Shown: positions 46,397 to 56,002, counted from the stretch's first letter. The stretch is 64,000 nt of DNA from Psychrobacter sp. UBA3483 (GCF_002377905.1 NZ_DFQS01000019.1:1-64000); one strand, 5' to 3'. The notes: generated from the letters alone by a model not told the origin. Made by a program: numbers and translations.

Positions 46397-47671
46397 TTAC
46401 ATAAACGGTAACTTGGTAAATATCTGCAAGATAGTCGCGTTAACGATATCGACAAAGAACGCACCAACCATTGGTACAATCAAAAACGCCTTAGGTGATG
46501 GCAGGTAGCGATCGGTCACTGCCTGCATATTGGCAATCGCCGTCGGCGTCGCGCCCATACCAAAACCTGAGTGTCCGGCTGCCAAAACCGCGGCATCATA
46601 GTCTTTACCCATGATTCTAAAGGTAACAAAATAAGCATAACCAATCATGACCAAAGTCTGAACGACTAAGATAATCAAGACAGGCCCTGCCAAATCTGTC
46701 AACTCCCATAGTTTTAGCGATAGCAGCGCCATGGCTAAAAATAGACTTAATGACGCATTACCAATCACGTCGATAGCACGGTCGAACATATCAAAGTTGA
46801 ACACCATGGTTAAGGCATTACGAATGATAACGCCGCCCGCTAATGCCCAAACGAAGGTGGGCAGCTCAAACGCGGTATCTGCTGCAACCAATGTCATGAT
46901 GTCTGCAAACGCCAACGCTCCTGCAAATAAAGCCAATGATTCAATCGTTGAAGAGGCGGTAATCAGGCGAATGTTATCAGGTTTTTCGAACATCTCTTCA
47001 TGTCGATGATCGCCATCTTCACTATGCTTGGTACTATATAACGACTGCTTGCCAGCAAGCTTTTCAACGTCGCTTTGATTGGGGTTAACAGGGGTGGGTT
47101 TTAGTCCCATTTTATTGATCAATCGGCGTGCAACAGGACCACCAACCAGACCACCTGCAACCAAACCATAGGTAGCAACGGCAATACCAAGGGTAGTAGC
47201 ACCAACCACATTGTACTGTTCTTCTAGCACAACGCCCCACGCGCCTGCGGTACCATGGCCGCCTGTTAGGGCGATAGAGCCAGTCACCAAGCCGAGCAGC
47301 GGATCAAGTCCCAATACGCTGGCCATCGCCACCCCAACCACGTCTTGTAAAATAATAAAGACCGAGACGACGATAGTGAAAATTAATAAAGGCGTACCAC
47401 CTGCTTTCAGCCGTCCAAAATCAGCGCTAAGTCCGATAGAGGCAAAGAACATCAGCATGGTCGCTGTTTGTAGTCCTTGGTGGAAGTTAAAGCTATAACC
47501 CCAAATCAAATTAAGGGCATAAACAATCACAGCGGCAATCAAGCCACCGGCCACCGGTTCTGGGATATTAAAGTCTTCCAAAAACTTAATTTTTTTAACC
47601 AAAAAGCGCCCTAATAGCAGCACCAATGTGGCAAAAATCAGGGTGTAATATCCATTTAATGTTACTTCCAT
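46397..47671 (-). CDS. gltS: sodium/glutamate symporter GltS
   Basis: Na+-dependent glutamate uptake permease (ESS family) of the inner membrane. About ten helices in two inverted halves. Each half has a GxGG-like reentrant loop: TGGHGTAGAWG in the first and HSGFGMGATPTAIANMQAVT in the second. The EDFNIPEPVAGGL block near the N terminus is diagnostic. An acidic/His loop sits mid-protein. 424 aa versus about 401 in E. coli, the extra being in that loop. AAGGA lies seven bases before the ATG. Three glutamate-type uptake systems occur within this window (this gene and the two ABC systems). Confidence 0.93.
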   Translation of the reverse strand: MEVTLNGYYTLIFATLVLLLGRFLVKKIKFLEDFNIPEPVAGGLIAAVIVYALNLIWGYSFNFHQGLQTATMLMFFASIGLSADFGRLKAGGTPLLIFTIVVSVFIILQDVVGVAMASVLGLDPLLGLVTGSIALTGGHGTAGAWGVVLEEQYNVVGATTLGIAVATYGLVAGGLVGGPVARRLINKMGLKPTPVNPNQSDVEKLAGKQSLYSTKHSEDGDHRHEEMFEKPDNIRLITASSTIESLALFAGALAFADIMTLVAADTAFELPTFVWALAGGVIIRNALTMVFNFDMFDRAIDVIGNASLSLFLAMALLSLKLWELTDLAGPVLIILVVQTLVMIGYAYFVTFRIMGKDYDAAVLAAGHSGFGMGATPTAIANMQAVTDRYLPSPKAFLIVPMVGAFFVDIVNATILQIFTKLPFM

Positions 47672-47701
47672 AAGTTCATCCTTTCTCTAAATATGAATTC
47701 A

Positions 47702-47741
47702 CCTAAATTCGGGATAAAACTGGCTTTATCTCGAATTTAGG
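47702..47741. repeat. 17-bp-stem inverted repeat between barstar and gltS
   Basis: Arms 47702-47718 and 47725-47741 complement each other with one mismatch (a G-U pair in plus-strand RNA), loop ACTGGC. It lies between the barstar stop and the gltS start on the minus strand but lacks the U-run of a terminator. Confidence 0.65.
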
Positions 47742-47755
47742 TTCTGCTCGTTTTG

Positions 47756-48133
47756 CTATTCGTAGGCATCGTCTGACGCCTCAATAATCCATAATTGCGG
47801 TTTGCCAAAATCTTTATAGGCGTCTTCGATAAGGCGCTTAAAGACATTAAAGTCCTCGCTGTTGATTTTTTCTACCTCATTTAAGTAAAGCGTGAAATCT
47901 GTGATATCACTATCGGTCAAACAGTCCCAAGCGCTGTCCCAATTATGGGCAAAATAACTGGGGAAGTTGGCCACTTTCGCTAAACTCTTTAGCAGCGATT
48001 CTTTATCCAAAACATCGCCAATGGGAATATTAATTGCATGCTTCGGAATGCGATGAATAGGCGCTTCGTCTTTTTGCGCAATAGCGTTTTGGTTAACATC
48101 ATTTTTTTTAATATAATAAATCGCTTGGTTCAT
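47756..48133 (-). CDS. barstar-like ribonuclease inhibitor
   Basis: 125-aa cytoplasmic protein of the barstar family, which blocks barnase/RNase Sa-type enzymes by occluding the active site. After a polar N-terminal stretch of about 32 residues, the barstar core follows: INIPIGDVLDKESLLKSLAK, then FPSYFAHNWDSAWDCLTD, where Asp66 and Asp70 match the barstar aspartates (35 and 39) that plug the RNase active site. The start lies one base past the stop of the upstream ribonuclease gene, with AGGTGA six bases before the ATG, so the two form a coupled bicistron. It is very likely the immunity partner of that enzyme. Confidence 0.88.
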   Translation of the reverse strand: MNQAIYYIKKNDVNQNAIAQKDEAPIHRIPKHAINIPIGDVLDKESLLKSLAKVANFPSYFAHNWDSAWDCLTDSDITDFTLYLNEVEKINSEDFNVFKRLIEDAYKDFGKPQLWIIEASDDAYE

Positions 48134-48134
48134 A

Positions 48135-48908
48135 TCATCTCACCTGCAATGGTCGAAAGCTGTCGTAATGGTCGACGGTCAAATAATAGACGGTCGGTGG
48201 ATGACCGCCGGTGACAATACGCCGTGCGCCGCGATGCGAAACGCCCGGTGTCGGCACAGTGTATTCGCGATAATAGCCTTGCGACTGGGCAGGCAATTTG
48301 CCTTCGCGATTATAAAAGGGGGTGCCATCTTTATCAGGGTAAGGAAATGGGCCGCCTTGCTGAATCAGCGCCAGTGTTGGGTCAATTTGCGCATCACCCG
48401 TGATAGCTGCTGTGGCTGTTGTATCAGGGCTAGAGGTCTTAAGAGTCGTCTGCGTTATAGACGTTGCTGGCGTGCTATCTGCAAAAAAACTGGCTGTTAA
48501 GTCGCCAAAGAAAAAAACCGCCACCGCAATAAGGGCGATAAAACTCAGTAGGGTAGAAACACCAGTTTTTTTATGTTGTCTGCTTTGATTATTTTTTGAC
48601 TGGTTTTTTCGATGATAGCTAGCGTTATTTTTATGCGTGTTTTTTGCGAGTTGTTTGGTTGAATTTGCTAGCGGTGCTTTTGAGTCTGCCGTTTCTAAAA
48701 TGCTTAATTCATCAGAGGTGACTTCGGTTGCGCGTAATTGGTTTTTGTCATTACGCTGACTGTTAAAATAGACACGTTGGCCCTCACTTATCGGCTGCGA
48801 TAAGCGCGCGGTTCTGATATGAAAGAAGACATCTTCACCTTGATTATCTACATCAATAAAGCCATAGCCTTTGTCAGCATTCCAGTGTTTAATTTTGCCA
48901 CTTTGCAT
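48135..48908 (-). CDS. cold-shock domain / membrane anchor / RNase Sa-type ribonuclease fusion
   Basis: 257 aa in three parts. Residues 1-66 are a cold-shock (S1-like) RNA-binding domain with RNP1 KGYGFI and RNP2 DVFFH. Residues 67-116 are a polar linker, strongly basic from 88 on. A hydrophobic helix spans 117-135; the positive-inside rule puts the cold-shock domain in the cytoplasm and the C terminus in the periplasm. Residues 178-257 are a guanyl-specific RNase of the Sa/barnase (N1/T1) superfamily: GGPFPYPDKDG, NREGKLP, and catalytic Glu215, Arg226, Arg230 and His247, all conserved. The activity is therefore probably real, and barstar follows directly. Whether the RNase is released is unknown; no clear signal-peptidase site is seen. 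Confidence 0.88.
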   Translation of the reverse strand: MQSGKIKHWNADKGYGFIDVDNQGEDVFFHIRTARLSQPISEGQRVYFNSQRNDKNQLRATEVTSDELSILETADSKAPLANSTKQLAKNTHKNNASYHRKNQSKNNQSRQHKKTGVSTLLSFIALIAVAVFFFGDLTASFFADSTPATSITQTTLKTSSPDTTATAAITGDAQIDPTLALIQQGGPFPYPDKDGTPFYNREGKLPAQSQGYYREYTVPTPGVSHRGARRIVTGGHPPTVYYLTVDHYDSFRPLQVR

Positions 48909-48984
48909 GGGTACGGCTTCCTATAGCGTGGTTTTTATTCAGCAAAATAATTTTTATATGCCATATATAGCATATTTATCAATA

Positions 48985-49015
48985 ATAAAAAAACGCCAGC
49001 AATTAAGCTGACGTT
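48985..49015 (-). terminator. terminator of proA
   Basis: Arms AACGCCAGC (48992-49000) and GCTGACGTT (49007-49015), pairing with one G-U in the minus-strand RNA, followed there by seven U. Confidence 0.85.
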
Positions 49016-49067
49016 GTTTAAGATTATACTCGAATTGGGCAATAAATTATAGTGCAGCCATAACGCC

Positions 49068-50369
49068 CTAGGCGCGCGTTTCGCCGTGACCGTAAACGAT
49101 CCATTTTTGCGAGGTCAAGCCTTCAAGCCCAACCGGTCCACGCGCATGGATTTTATCGGTTGAGATACCGATTTCCGCTCCAAGTCCATACTCAAACCCA
49201 TCGGCAAAACGGCTAGAAGCGTTAATCATCACGCTTGCTGAATCGACTTCGCGGATAAAGCGCTGCGACTTGGTGTAGTTGTCGGTAATGATCACATCGG
49301 TATGATGACTGCCGTGAGTATTGATATGTTCAATGGCCTCGTCGATACCAGATACCACCTTAACCGCTAAGATAGGGGCAAGATATTCGGTATCCCAGTC
49401 CTCGCTGGTGGCTGCTGATAAATGACCTTGCAGGGTAGCATTGTCATTTAAAATCGCCTGTGACTTCTCATCGAGGCGCAGTTGCATGGCGTCATCGGCT
49501 GTTACGATGGCTTCAGCAATCTTTGGTAATAGCTTGGCGGCGATTGATTCATCGACCAATAGCGTCTCCATGGTATTACAAGTGCCGTAGCGATGGGTTT
49601 TGGCATTAACGCTAACTTTAATCGCGGTTTCTGCATTGGCATCGCTATCGATAAAGGTATGACAATTACCATCTAAGTGCTTAATCACAGGGACGCGGGC
49701 ATCGCGGCTGATACGTTCAATCAAACCTTTACCGCCGCGTGGTACGATAACATCGACATAGTCCGTCATGGTAATCAGCTCGCCGACGGCAGCGCGGTCA
49801 GTGGTTTCTAACACTTGTACGCTATGCTCAGATAGACCGACCTTTTTTAAACCCTGTAAGATACATTTAGCAAGCGCTTGATTGGACTCAAAGGCTTCAG
49901 AACCACCGCGCAAGATAATAGCATTACCAGATTTTAGCGCCAGCGAAGCCGCTTCTAAGGTGACGTTGGGACGCGATTCATAAATCATCCCGACCACGCC
50001 GAGTGGCACACGCATCTTGCCTAAATGAATTCCTGATGGCTGATAAGTCATGTCGGTCACTTCACCAATGGGGTCAGGTAATGCCGCCACGTCTTTTAAT
50101 CCTTGCAGCATACCGTCGAAGCGCGCATCGTTTAGCTCTAGGCGATCAAGTAACGCCGCGTCCAAGTCGTTTTTTTGCCCATTATCCATATCGATTTTAT
50201 TGGCCGCTAAAATATCAGCTTTGGCGCTTTTTAATTCGTCATAGATTGCCATCAGCGCCGAATTCTTATCGCCAGTATTGGCCGCAGCTAACACTCGTGA
50301 TGCCGCGCGCGCTTGCTTACCGACCGTCTGCATATAAGCGGTCACATCTGTGGTATTCGATTGAGTCAT
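49068..50369 (-). CDS. proA: gamma-glutamyl phosphate reductase
   Basis: Second step of proline synthesis: reduces gamma-glutamyl phosphate to glutamate semialdehyde with NADPH. Aldehyde-dehydrogenase fold with [32 protein letters not shown], the [12 protein letters not shown] loop and the catalytic cysteine region [15 protein letters not shown]. The C-terminal [30 protein letters not shown] block is fully kept. 433 aa, slightly longer than the usual ~417. AAGGA lies nine bases before the start. proB is not adjacent. Confidence 0.95.
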   Translation of the reverse strand: MTQSNTTDVTAYMQTVGKQARAASRVLAAANTGDKNSALMAIYDELKSAKADILAANKIDMDNGQKNDLDAALLDRLELNDARFDGMLQGLKDVAALPDPIGEVTDMTYQPSGIHLGKMRVPLGVVGMIYESRPNVTLEAASLALKSGNAIILRGGSEAFESNQALAKCILQGLKKVGLSEHSVQVLETTDRAAVGELITMTDYVDVIVPRGGKGLIERISRDARVPVIKHLDGNCHTFIDSDANAETAIKVSVNAKTHRYGTCNTMETLLVDESIAAKLLPKIAEAIVTADDAMQLRLDEKSQAILNDNATLQGHLSAATSEDWDTEYLAPILAVKVVSGIDEAIEHINTHGSHHTDVIITDNYTKSQRFIREVDSASVMINASSRFADGFEYGLGAEIGISTDKIHARGPVGLEGLTSQKWIVYGHGETRA

Positions 50370-50773
50370 AAATTAACGTCCTTTTATCATCAATAATCTA
50401 CAAAATATATCATTTAGCGCCCTAATAGCGCTCTGCTATTTAACATAGAGGAGATGAGGACGATAGTAAAGTCGATTTTGTGAACAACGACCGTTTAGCA
50501 AGCACTGTAGAGTTTTGTTTTATGCTGTTTTAACCGCTTTAACTTTTTAAGCGCTTATCTAAATACCCATCGATAATGAGCGTAAAAGACGGTTTACTGT
50601 TACGTACTTTTAACAGAACTGCGCTGTAACTGCTAAGGTAGTCGTGGTTAATCGTGAGTATAGTGAGCGCTAAGACTGTCAATTCGCATTGAAATACATA
50701 GCAGTTGATTGGTGTAATAAAATGATGAATTTTTTAAAGACTTATACATTACCTACTCATGATGGAGAAAAAA
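50370..50773. other. proA-lipoprotein divergent intergenic region
   Basis: About 400 bp with expected promoters; nothing else recognised. Confidence 0.35.
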
Positions 50774-51088
50774 ATGGCTATTAAAAATAAAACCTATAAA
50801 AACTGGCTCACAGTAGGCTTGGTAGCAGCAGCATTAAGCGTCAGCGCCTGCGGCAAGAAAGACGAAGCGCCAATGGATGTTGAACCAACTGCTGATGCGC
50901 AGACGCCAGTAGAAAATAACGCTACCGGCGTGGCAACAGCAAACAGCACGGATGATGTCGCGGTTGCAAGTGCCGATGCTAATGATGGTATGGCCGTTAG
51001 CGAGAATGATGATGTCGCGGTAGCAACCGCTGATGATGCAGAAGTCCTCGATGGTACTGAGAGCGAAGAGCACATTTCGACTTACTAG
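50774..51088 (+). CDS. small putative lipoprotein, acidic with internal repeats
   Basis: 104-aa probable lipoprotein of unknown function. Signal ends in a lipobox with Cys26 (LSVSAC). The mature part is disordered-looking and acidic, rich in Asp, Ala and Val, with DDVAVA occurring twice and a related GMAVS between. Start at 50774, where GGAG is six bases upstream; ATGs at 50759 and 50762 in the same frame lack such a site. A 17-bp-stem terminator follows, supporting it as a genuine, separately transcribed gene. I know no family for it. Confidence 0.7.
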   Translation: MAIKNKTYKNWLTVGLVAAALSVSACGKKDEAPMDVEPTADAQTPVENNATGVATANSTDDVAVASADANDGMAVSENDDVAVATADDAEVLDGTESEEHISTY

Positions 51089-51441
51089 TTAAGCTTGTTA
51101 AATGCCGCTTGCGGGCGTCGACTGACTATTTAGCAGATAAAACAGCGCTAGCGGCGTTAAGATGATAAAATAAGGCCCATAACTGACTGTGCGTTATGGG
51201 CCTTATTTTGTTGTTGTTTCCGTTTAAAAAAATACCGCGCTACCGAGGTAGAATTATCTAAGCCAAGCGCCGTTTTGAGTATTTTTTTATCGGCAATGAA
51301 TTATCCTGTCAAACTCTAATGACTTTTAATGATTTTTAATAACTGAAGGGACAGGGTTTGCCTTTTTATTGCATTATGGGCGACAATGACGCATTTTTTT
51401 ATTCATGTTTTCACTCATATTTATTGGAAGTCTGCTAAACC
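51089..51441. other. intergenic region upstream of the ABC operon
   Basis: About 350 bp; the left part is the terminator at 51167-51209, and the right part should contain the promoter of the ABC transporter operon. Confidence 0.4.
51167..51209. terminator. terminator after the small lipoprotein gene
   Basis: Perfect 17-bp stem, arms 51167-51183 and 51193-51209, with a 9-base loop and T-rich ends; the strongest terminator in the window. Confidence 0.9.
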
Positions 51442-52239
51442 ATGCTTGATACTGCAAAGAATCCGACTCGGCCTATCGCCTTAGATTTACAAGACGTCCA
51501 TAAAAGCTACGGCTCGTTGGCGGTGCTCAAAGGGGTGTCTCTCACCGCTTATGATGGCGACGTCATCTCTATTTTAGGCTCGTCTGGCTCCGGTAAGTCA
51601 ACCTTGCTGCGCTGTATTAACTTGCTCGAAAAACCCAATCAGGGGCGTATCATCATCGGCAATGATGAGCTGATGCTAAAGCCTGCCAAATCAGGCGAAT
51701 TGCAAGCGGCAGATATCAAGCAATTAGAGAGCTTACGCGCGCGTGTGGGCTTTGTGTTTCAAAACTTTAACTTGTGGCCCCATAAAACCATTTTGCAAAA
51801 TATCATCGAAGGACCCACGCAAGTCTTAAAAATTAAAAAAGACCAAGCGATTAGCGATGCAGAAAAACTGCTTGATAAAGTGGGTCTGCTCGATAAAAAA
51901 GACGCTTATCCGGCGAATTTATCGGGCGGTCAGCGTCAGCGTGTGGCGATAGCACGCGCCCTTGCGATGCAGCCGCAAGTCCTGTTGTTTGATGAGCCAA
52001 CCTCCGCACTCGACCCTGAACTGGTCAATGAAGTGCTCGCGGTCATGCGTGAGCTTGCCGAAGAGGGGCGTACCATGCTGATCGTTACGCACGAGATGCG
52101 TTTTGCCCGTGAGGTATCAAGCAAAGTGGTATTCTTGCATCAAGGTATCATCGAAGAGATTGGTACACCTGAGCAAGTTTTCGACCACCCAAAATCTGAA
52201 CGCGTTAAAGACTTTATGGCATCACATCGTCAAAACTAG
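51442..52239 (+). CDS. polar amino acid ABC transporter, ATP-binding protein
   Basis: ATPase of a PAAT-type amino-acid importer (HisP/ArtP/GlnQ group). Walker [10 protein letters not shown] at 46-54, Q-loop in [12 protein letters not shown], signature LSGGQRQR, Walker [15 protein letters not shown], and the switch His in VTHEMRFA. An unusual extra stretch between Walker A and the Q-loop is shared by HisP-like proteins. 265 aa. First gene of a cluster that continues with three binding proteins and two permeases on the same strand; specificity is probably for basic or other polar amino acids. Confidence 0.92.
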   Translation: MLDTAKNPTRPIALDLQDVHKSYGSLAVLKGVSLTAYDGDVISILGSSGSGKSTLLRCINLLEKPNQGRIIIGNDELMLKPAKSGELQAADIKQLESLRARVGFVFQNFNLWPHKTILQNIIEGPTQVLKIKKDQAISDAEKLLDKVGLLDKKDAYPANLSGGQRQRVAIARALAMQPQVLLFDEPTSALDPELVNEVLAVMRELAEEGRTMLIVTHEMRFAREVSSKVVFLHQGIIEEIGTPEQVFDHPKSERVKDFMASHRQN

Positions 52240-52548
52240 AAGCGAGTGTTTTACAGGTGTTTGGTTGAATGTCAAAAAACCTAAAACGCTTACGATGCAA
52301 AAGTTGCCCTTAGTAATTTTCTTGGCATAAATTTTCTTAGCCAATTTATTACCGAATAATCACAGTTGGTATGCAAAACGTTTGTTTTTGATATTTGAGT
52401 CAGGTATTATCAAAAGGTTTATAGGCAGTCGCAACTGGCGCCTGTCTATGTCTTTATGTTCATTGACTTGCTTATCTGGCAGGGACGCCAGAGAACAAAA
52501 TATCAGAACCCTATATCAAAAACCTCATCAGAATTTAAGGAATGTATG
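52240..52548. other. gap between ABC ATPase and first binding protein
   Basis: About 310 bp without a gene. No terminator with a U-run is visible, so the ATPase and the binding proteins could share a transcript; a separate promoter is also possible. Confidence 0.35.
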
Positions 52549-53346
52549 ATGTCGAATTCTCGCCTATTGTGGTCATCGATGACCGTCACCGCTGCGCTTA
52601 TGCTTGGCGCTTGTAGTCAGCCTGCTAATGACGCTACTGATACCAACGCTGATGCCCCTGCCGCAGAAACGGCCGGCAAGACCATTCGTATCGCCACTGA
52701 GGGCGCATACCCTCCTTTTAACTATACCAATGCCGATGGTAGCTTGGCAGGATTTGATATCGACGTCGCCAATGCGTTATGTGCGCAAATGCAAGCCAAG
52801 TGTGAAATCGTTGCTCAAGATTGGGACGGTATTATTCCAGGTCTATTGGCGCAAAAATACGACGCCGTCATCGCTGGTATGTCAATCACTGAAGAGCGCC
52901 AAGAAAAGGTTGATTTTAGCGAGCCGTATTTCGCCAATACCATGGTTTGGCTTACCGATACCAAAGGTGGCTTTGATCCCAAGTCCATTAAAAACCTAAC
53001 CCTTGGCGGTCAGCGCTCAACAACGCCTGGCGCGTATTTGCAAGACAATTATGAAGGCAAAGACGGCAACACTGTCAAGCTTTATGATAATTATGACAAT
53101 GCTTACTTAGACCTAAAATCTGGTCGTAGCGATGCGGTACTTGCTGAAAAAGTCTCTGCCAAATCATGGTTAGCGGACAATCCAGAAGGTTTTGGTATCG
53201 TGGGTGATGAGATTGATAACGATGATAATATTGCCATTGCTGTCCGTAAAGGTGACTCAATCAAAGACGACTTCAATAAAGCGCTGAGCGAAATCCGTAG
53301 CAACGGTGAGCTTGCCCGTCTTGAGCAAGAAAACTTCGGTCAGTAA
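52549..53346 (+). CDS. amino acid ABC transporter substrate-binding protein (first of three)
   Basis: Periplasmic family 3 solute-binding protein attached as a lipoprotein (lipobox LMLGAC). Seen: IRIATEGAYPPFNYTNADG, GFDIDVANALCAQM, QDWDGIIPGL, then the GMSITEERQEKVDFSEPY hinge region and a C-terminal EIRSNGELARL helix. Closely similar to the third paralogue. The ATG at 52549 is seven bases after AAGGA; an adjacent ATG at 52546 is four bases away. 265 aa. Confidence 0.9.
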   Translation: MSNSRLLWSSMTVTAALMLGACSQPANDATDTNADAPAAETAGKTIRIATEGAYPPFNYTNADGSLAGFDIDVANALCAQMQAKCEIVAQDWDGIIPGLLAQKYDAVIAGMSITEERQEKVDFSEPYFANTMVWLTDTKGGFDPKSIKNLTLGGQRSTTPGAYLQDNYEGKDGNTVKLYDNYDNAYLDLKSGRSDAVLAEKVSAKSWLADNPEGFGIVGDEIDNDDNIAIAVRKGDSIKDDFNKALSEIRSNGELARLEQENFGQ

Positions 53347-53483
53347 TTTGCTTGTTGCGCTTTGCGAAAAGTCTTTAACTGATAGCTATTAGTCAACAGA
53401 CGGTTTCGATAAGCGCCGATTAACCAATGTCTGACCCATTGCGGATGAATAACGGCTGGTAAATATATTAAGGAATAACCTCT

Positions 53484-54422
53484 ATGATCACTTCAATGAC
53501 CTCATCAATGAGCAAAAAAGCGCTATGGCTTGCGCCGCTTAGTGCAGCGATGCTGATGCTTACGGCTTGTAACAACAGCTCAACGCCTACAGAAAATACG
53601 GACGCCGCTGCTACAAGCGATGCACCGTTACATATAAAAATCGCTACAGAATCGAGCTATAAACCTTTTAGCTATACCGACGCCCATGGCAAATTAATCG
53701 GCTACGAGATTGAGCTGGTAGATGCTCTATGTGCGCAAATGAAAGCTGAGTGTGAAGTTATCTCGCAAGATTGGGACGGCCTCATTCCAGGGCTAAATGC
53801 GCAAAAATTCGATGCGGCCATCGCGGGTATGTCAATCACGCCTGAGCGTAAAGAGGTCGTAGAATTTAGCGACCCGTACTTTCATACTGGTATCATCCTT
53901 ATCGGTAAAAAAGGCGATGATATTAGCGTTGATGGTCTAAAAGGTCAGCCAGTTGCCTCACAGCGCTCAACGGTTGCGTCACAATATCTGCAAGAAAAAC
54001 ATGCTGACTCTGACATCAAGCTTTATGACACTCAAGACAATGCTTATCTAGACCTAACTTCAGGTCGTGTGCGTGCCATGATGTCTGATAAAGTCACTGG
54101 TATCGACTGGTTAAAAACCGAAGCCGGTAAAGACTACGAGGTCAAAGGTCAAGAGATCAGCACCAGCGATGATGCGATGGGTATTGCTTTCCGTAAAGGC
54201 GATCCATTGGTTGCCAAGTTTAATAAAGCGTTGGCTGAATTAAAAGATAATGGCACTTATGACCAAATCACTGGTAGCTATTTTGGTACCAGCTCAACGG
54301 CGGCCGCGCAACAAGCAGTAGCGACTGAGGGTGTCAAAGAAGTCGTCGTGGTTGATGATGGTAATGTCGATGCCAATGCGGTGATTGCCAAAGAAGAACA
54401 AGCAGAAGCGGCGACCAATTAA
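53484..54422 (+). CDS. amino acid ABC transporter substrate-binding protein (second of three)
   Basis: Paralogue of the flanking genes, more divergent: IKIATESSYKPFSYTDAHG and a QDWDGLIPGL motif. Lipobox MLTAC. The ligand-contacting residues differ from those of the first and third copies (for instance YEIELVDALC for FDIDVANALC), suggesting a different amino-acid preference. It carries an extra Ala/Glu/Val-rich C-terminal tail of about 45 residues (to 312 aa). AAGGA precedes the start. Confidence 0.9.
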   Translation: MITSMTSSMSKKALWLAPLSAAMLMLTACNNSSTPTENTDAAATSDAPLHIKIATESSYKPFSYTDAHGKLIGYEIELVDALCAQMKAECEVISQDWDGLIPGLNAQKFDAAIAGMSITPERKEVVEFSDPYFHTGIILIGKKGDDISVDGLKGQPVASQRSTVASQYLQEKHADSDIKLYDTQDNAYLDLTSGRVRAMMSDKVTGIDWLKTEAGKDYEVKGQEISTSDDAMGIAFRKGDPLVAKFNKALAELKDNGTYDQITGSYFGTSSTAAAQQAVATEGVKEVVVVDDGNVDANAVIAKEEQAEAATN

Positions 54423-54464
54423 TAGAGTTTTCTCTTATAGTCTATGAGATAAGCGCTGATTTTA

Positions 54465-54496
54465 ATAAAGCACGTTTTAATTGAAGCGTGCTTTAT
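54465..54496 (+). terminator. hairpin between second and third binding proteins
   Basis: Ten-base-pair stem ATAAAGCACG (54465-54474) / CGTGCTTTAT (54487-54496), 12-base loop; only a short T-run, so it may be an attenuator. Confidence 0.5.
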
Positions 54497-54618
54497 GCCA
54501 TTTATAATATTTTGCTAAGTAACGATATTAAGTGACAATATTAAGATATCCTATTTAAGTGATCATATAAAGTAATAATACTAATCAATAATACCCAGTA
54601 ACAACATCAAGGATGATT

Positions 54619-55578
54619 ATGAGCAACCATCTTCTTTTAGCCACTATGTCTAGTATGTCCTCTGCTACCTCATCCGCTAGTAAGCACTTGTTAAAGACAA
54701 AATCGATGCTAGCCCTAGCGGCATTGTTGGCTTTAGCAGGCTGTAGTAATGGTCAAAACGAGACTAACGAAAGCGCGAGCTCGGATACGACTAAAACGTC
54801 AGAAGCGGCTGATAATAATGGCGCTGTGGCCGACGATGATAATGTGCTACGTATCGGTACCGAAGGCGCTTATGCCCCTTTTAATTATACCAATGCCGAT
54901 GGTACGCTTGGCGGCTTCGATGTTGAAATTGCCAGTGCTATTTGTGACGATTTGCAGATGACCTGTGAAATCATAGCGCAAGATTGGGACGGTATTATTC
55001 CGGGGCTTAAAGCGGGTAAATATGATGCCATCGTCGCGGCGATGTCGGTCACGCCTGAGCGTGCAAAGCAAGTGGCTTTTACCGACCCGTACTTTAGCAA
55101 TGCCTTGGTATTTTTAGCCAAAAAAGACAGCAGCTTTGATCCTGCCAATAGCAGCGATATCGATGCGCATTCTATTGCTGCCCAGCGCTCGACCATCTCT
55201 TCGCAGTGGCTAGAAAACGCTTATCCAAAAGCTGATATGAAGCTTTATGATACCTTAAGTAATGCCTTTTTGGATTTGGGTTCTGGTCGCGTTGATGCCA
55301 TGATATCTGATAAACTCCCAGCGCTAGAGTGGCTTGGCTCAGCATCAGGCAGCAATTATGCAATAAAAGGCGATGAGATAGATATCAATGATAATTTTGC
55401 GATTGCCGTGCGTCCTAACGATGAAGCCTTGCAAGCCAAAATCAATAAATCTTTGGCCAATCTAAAGTCCAATGGCACGTACGATAAAATCAATCAAAAA
55501 TATTTTGCCGTACCAGCAAAGGCGGCAACCTTTGAGTCGGTAGCACCCGAATCAGCGGAAGAAAATGCAGCGCAATAA
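54619..55578 (+). CDS. amino acid ABC transporter substrate-binding protein (third of three)
   Basis: Family 3 binding protein with lipobox LALAGC after a long N-terminal signal region, then a Ser/Asp/Asn linker. LRIGTEGAYAPFNYTNADG, GFDVEIASAICDDL, QDWDGIIPGL and AAMSVTPERAKQVAFTDPY are seen. More like the first than the second copy. The start at 54619 has AAGGA five bases upstream; a second ATG at 54613 is overlapped by that site. 319 aa. A strong terminator follows. Confidence 0.9.
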   Translation: MSNHLLLATMSSMSSATSSASKHLLKTKSMLALAALLALAGCSNGQNETNESASSDTTKTSEAADNNGAVADDDNVLRIGTEGAYAPFNYTNADGTLGGFDVEIASAICDDLQMTCEIIAQDWDGIIPGLKAGKYDAIVAAMSVTPERAKQVAFTDPYFSNALVFLAKKDSSFDPANSSDIDAHSIAAQRSTISSQWLENAYPKADMKLYDTLSNAFLDLGSGRVDAMISDKLPALEWLGSASGSNYAIKGDEIDINDNFAIAVRPNDEALQAKINKSLANLKSNGTYDKINQKYFAVPAKAATFESVAPESAEENAAQ

Positions 55579-56002
55579 GCGCTTATTGTCATGGCTATAT
55601 TAATCACGGCTTTCCCTATTTAGCGGTAAACGTGAAGTCATAAAAGCAAAAAGACATTACCATCAGGGTGATGTCTTTTTACTTTTTGATCGTTATTGCT
55701 GGTCAACTTTTATCAGATATCACTGATTTATAGGCTATTTATCCTGATAAGTATCTATTTAGGCAGCGCTTTTATGCGTCAGTATTAACATAGCTGGCAG
55801 CGAATATGATAAAATCAGCGCTCATTTCTACTGTGTCAATTTCCGCCGCCGTAATCGTATGAATATCACGTCATTCTATGACGCAAAAAATCGCAATCTA
55901 TGCGGTTTGTCATACGACTATTCGCAGCGCTCAGCTATTGATGCTGATTCTTTTAACTCATATTTTGCAACTTGCTAATATAAAGAGACTGAGTGGATAA
56001 TT
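55579..56002. other. gap between binding proteins and permease genes
   Basis: About 420 bp. It contains a terminator, so the permeases are probably transcribed from a promoter within this gap. Confidence 0.5.
55648..55680 (+). terminator. terminator after the third binding protein
   Basis: Fourteen-base-pair stem with one G-U, arms 55648-55661 and 55667-55680, short loop, ending in five T then a T-rich stretch. Confidence 0.85.
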
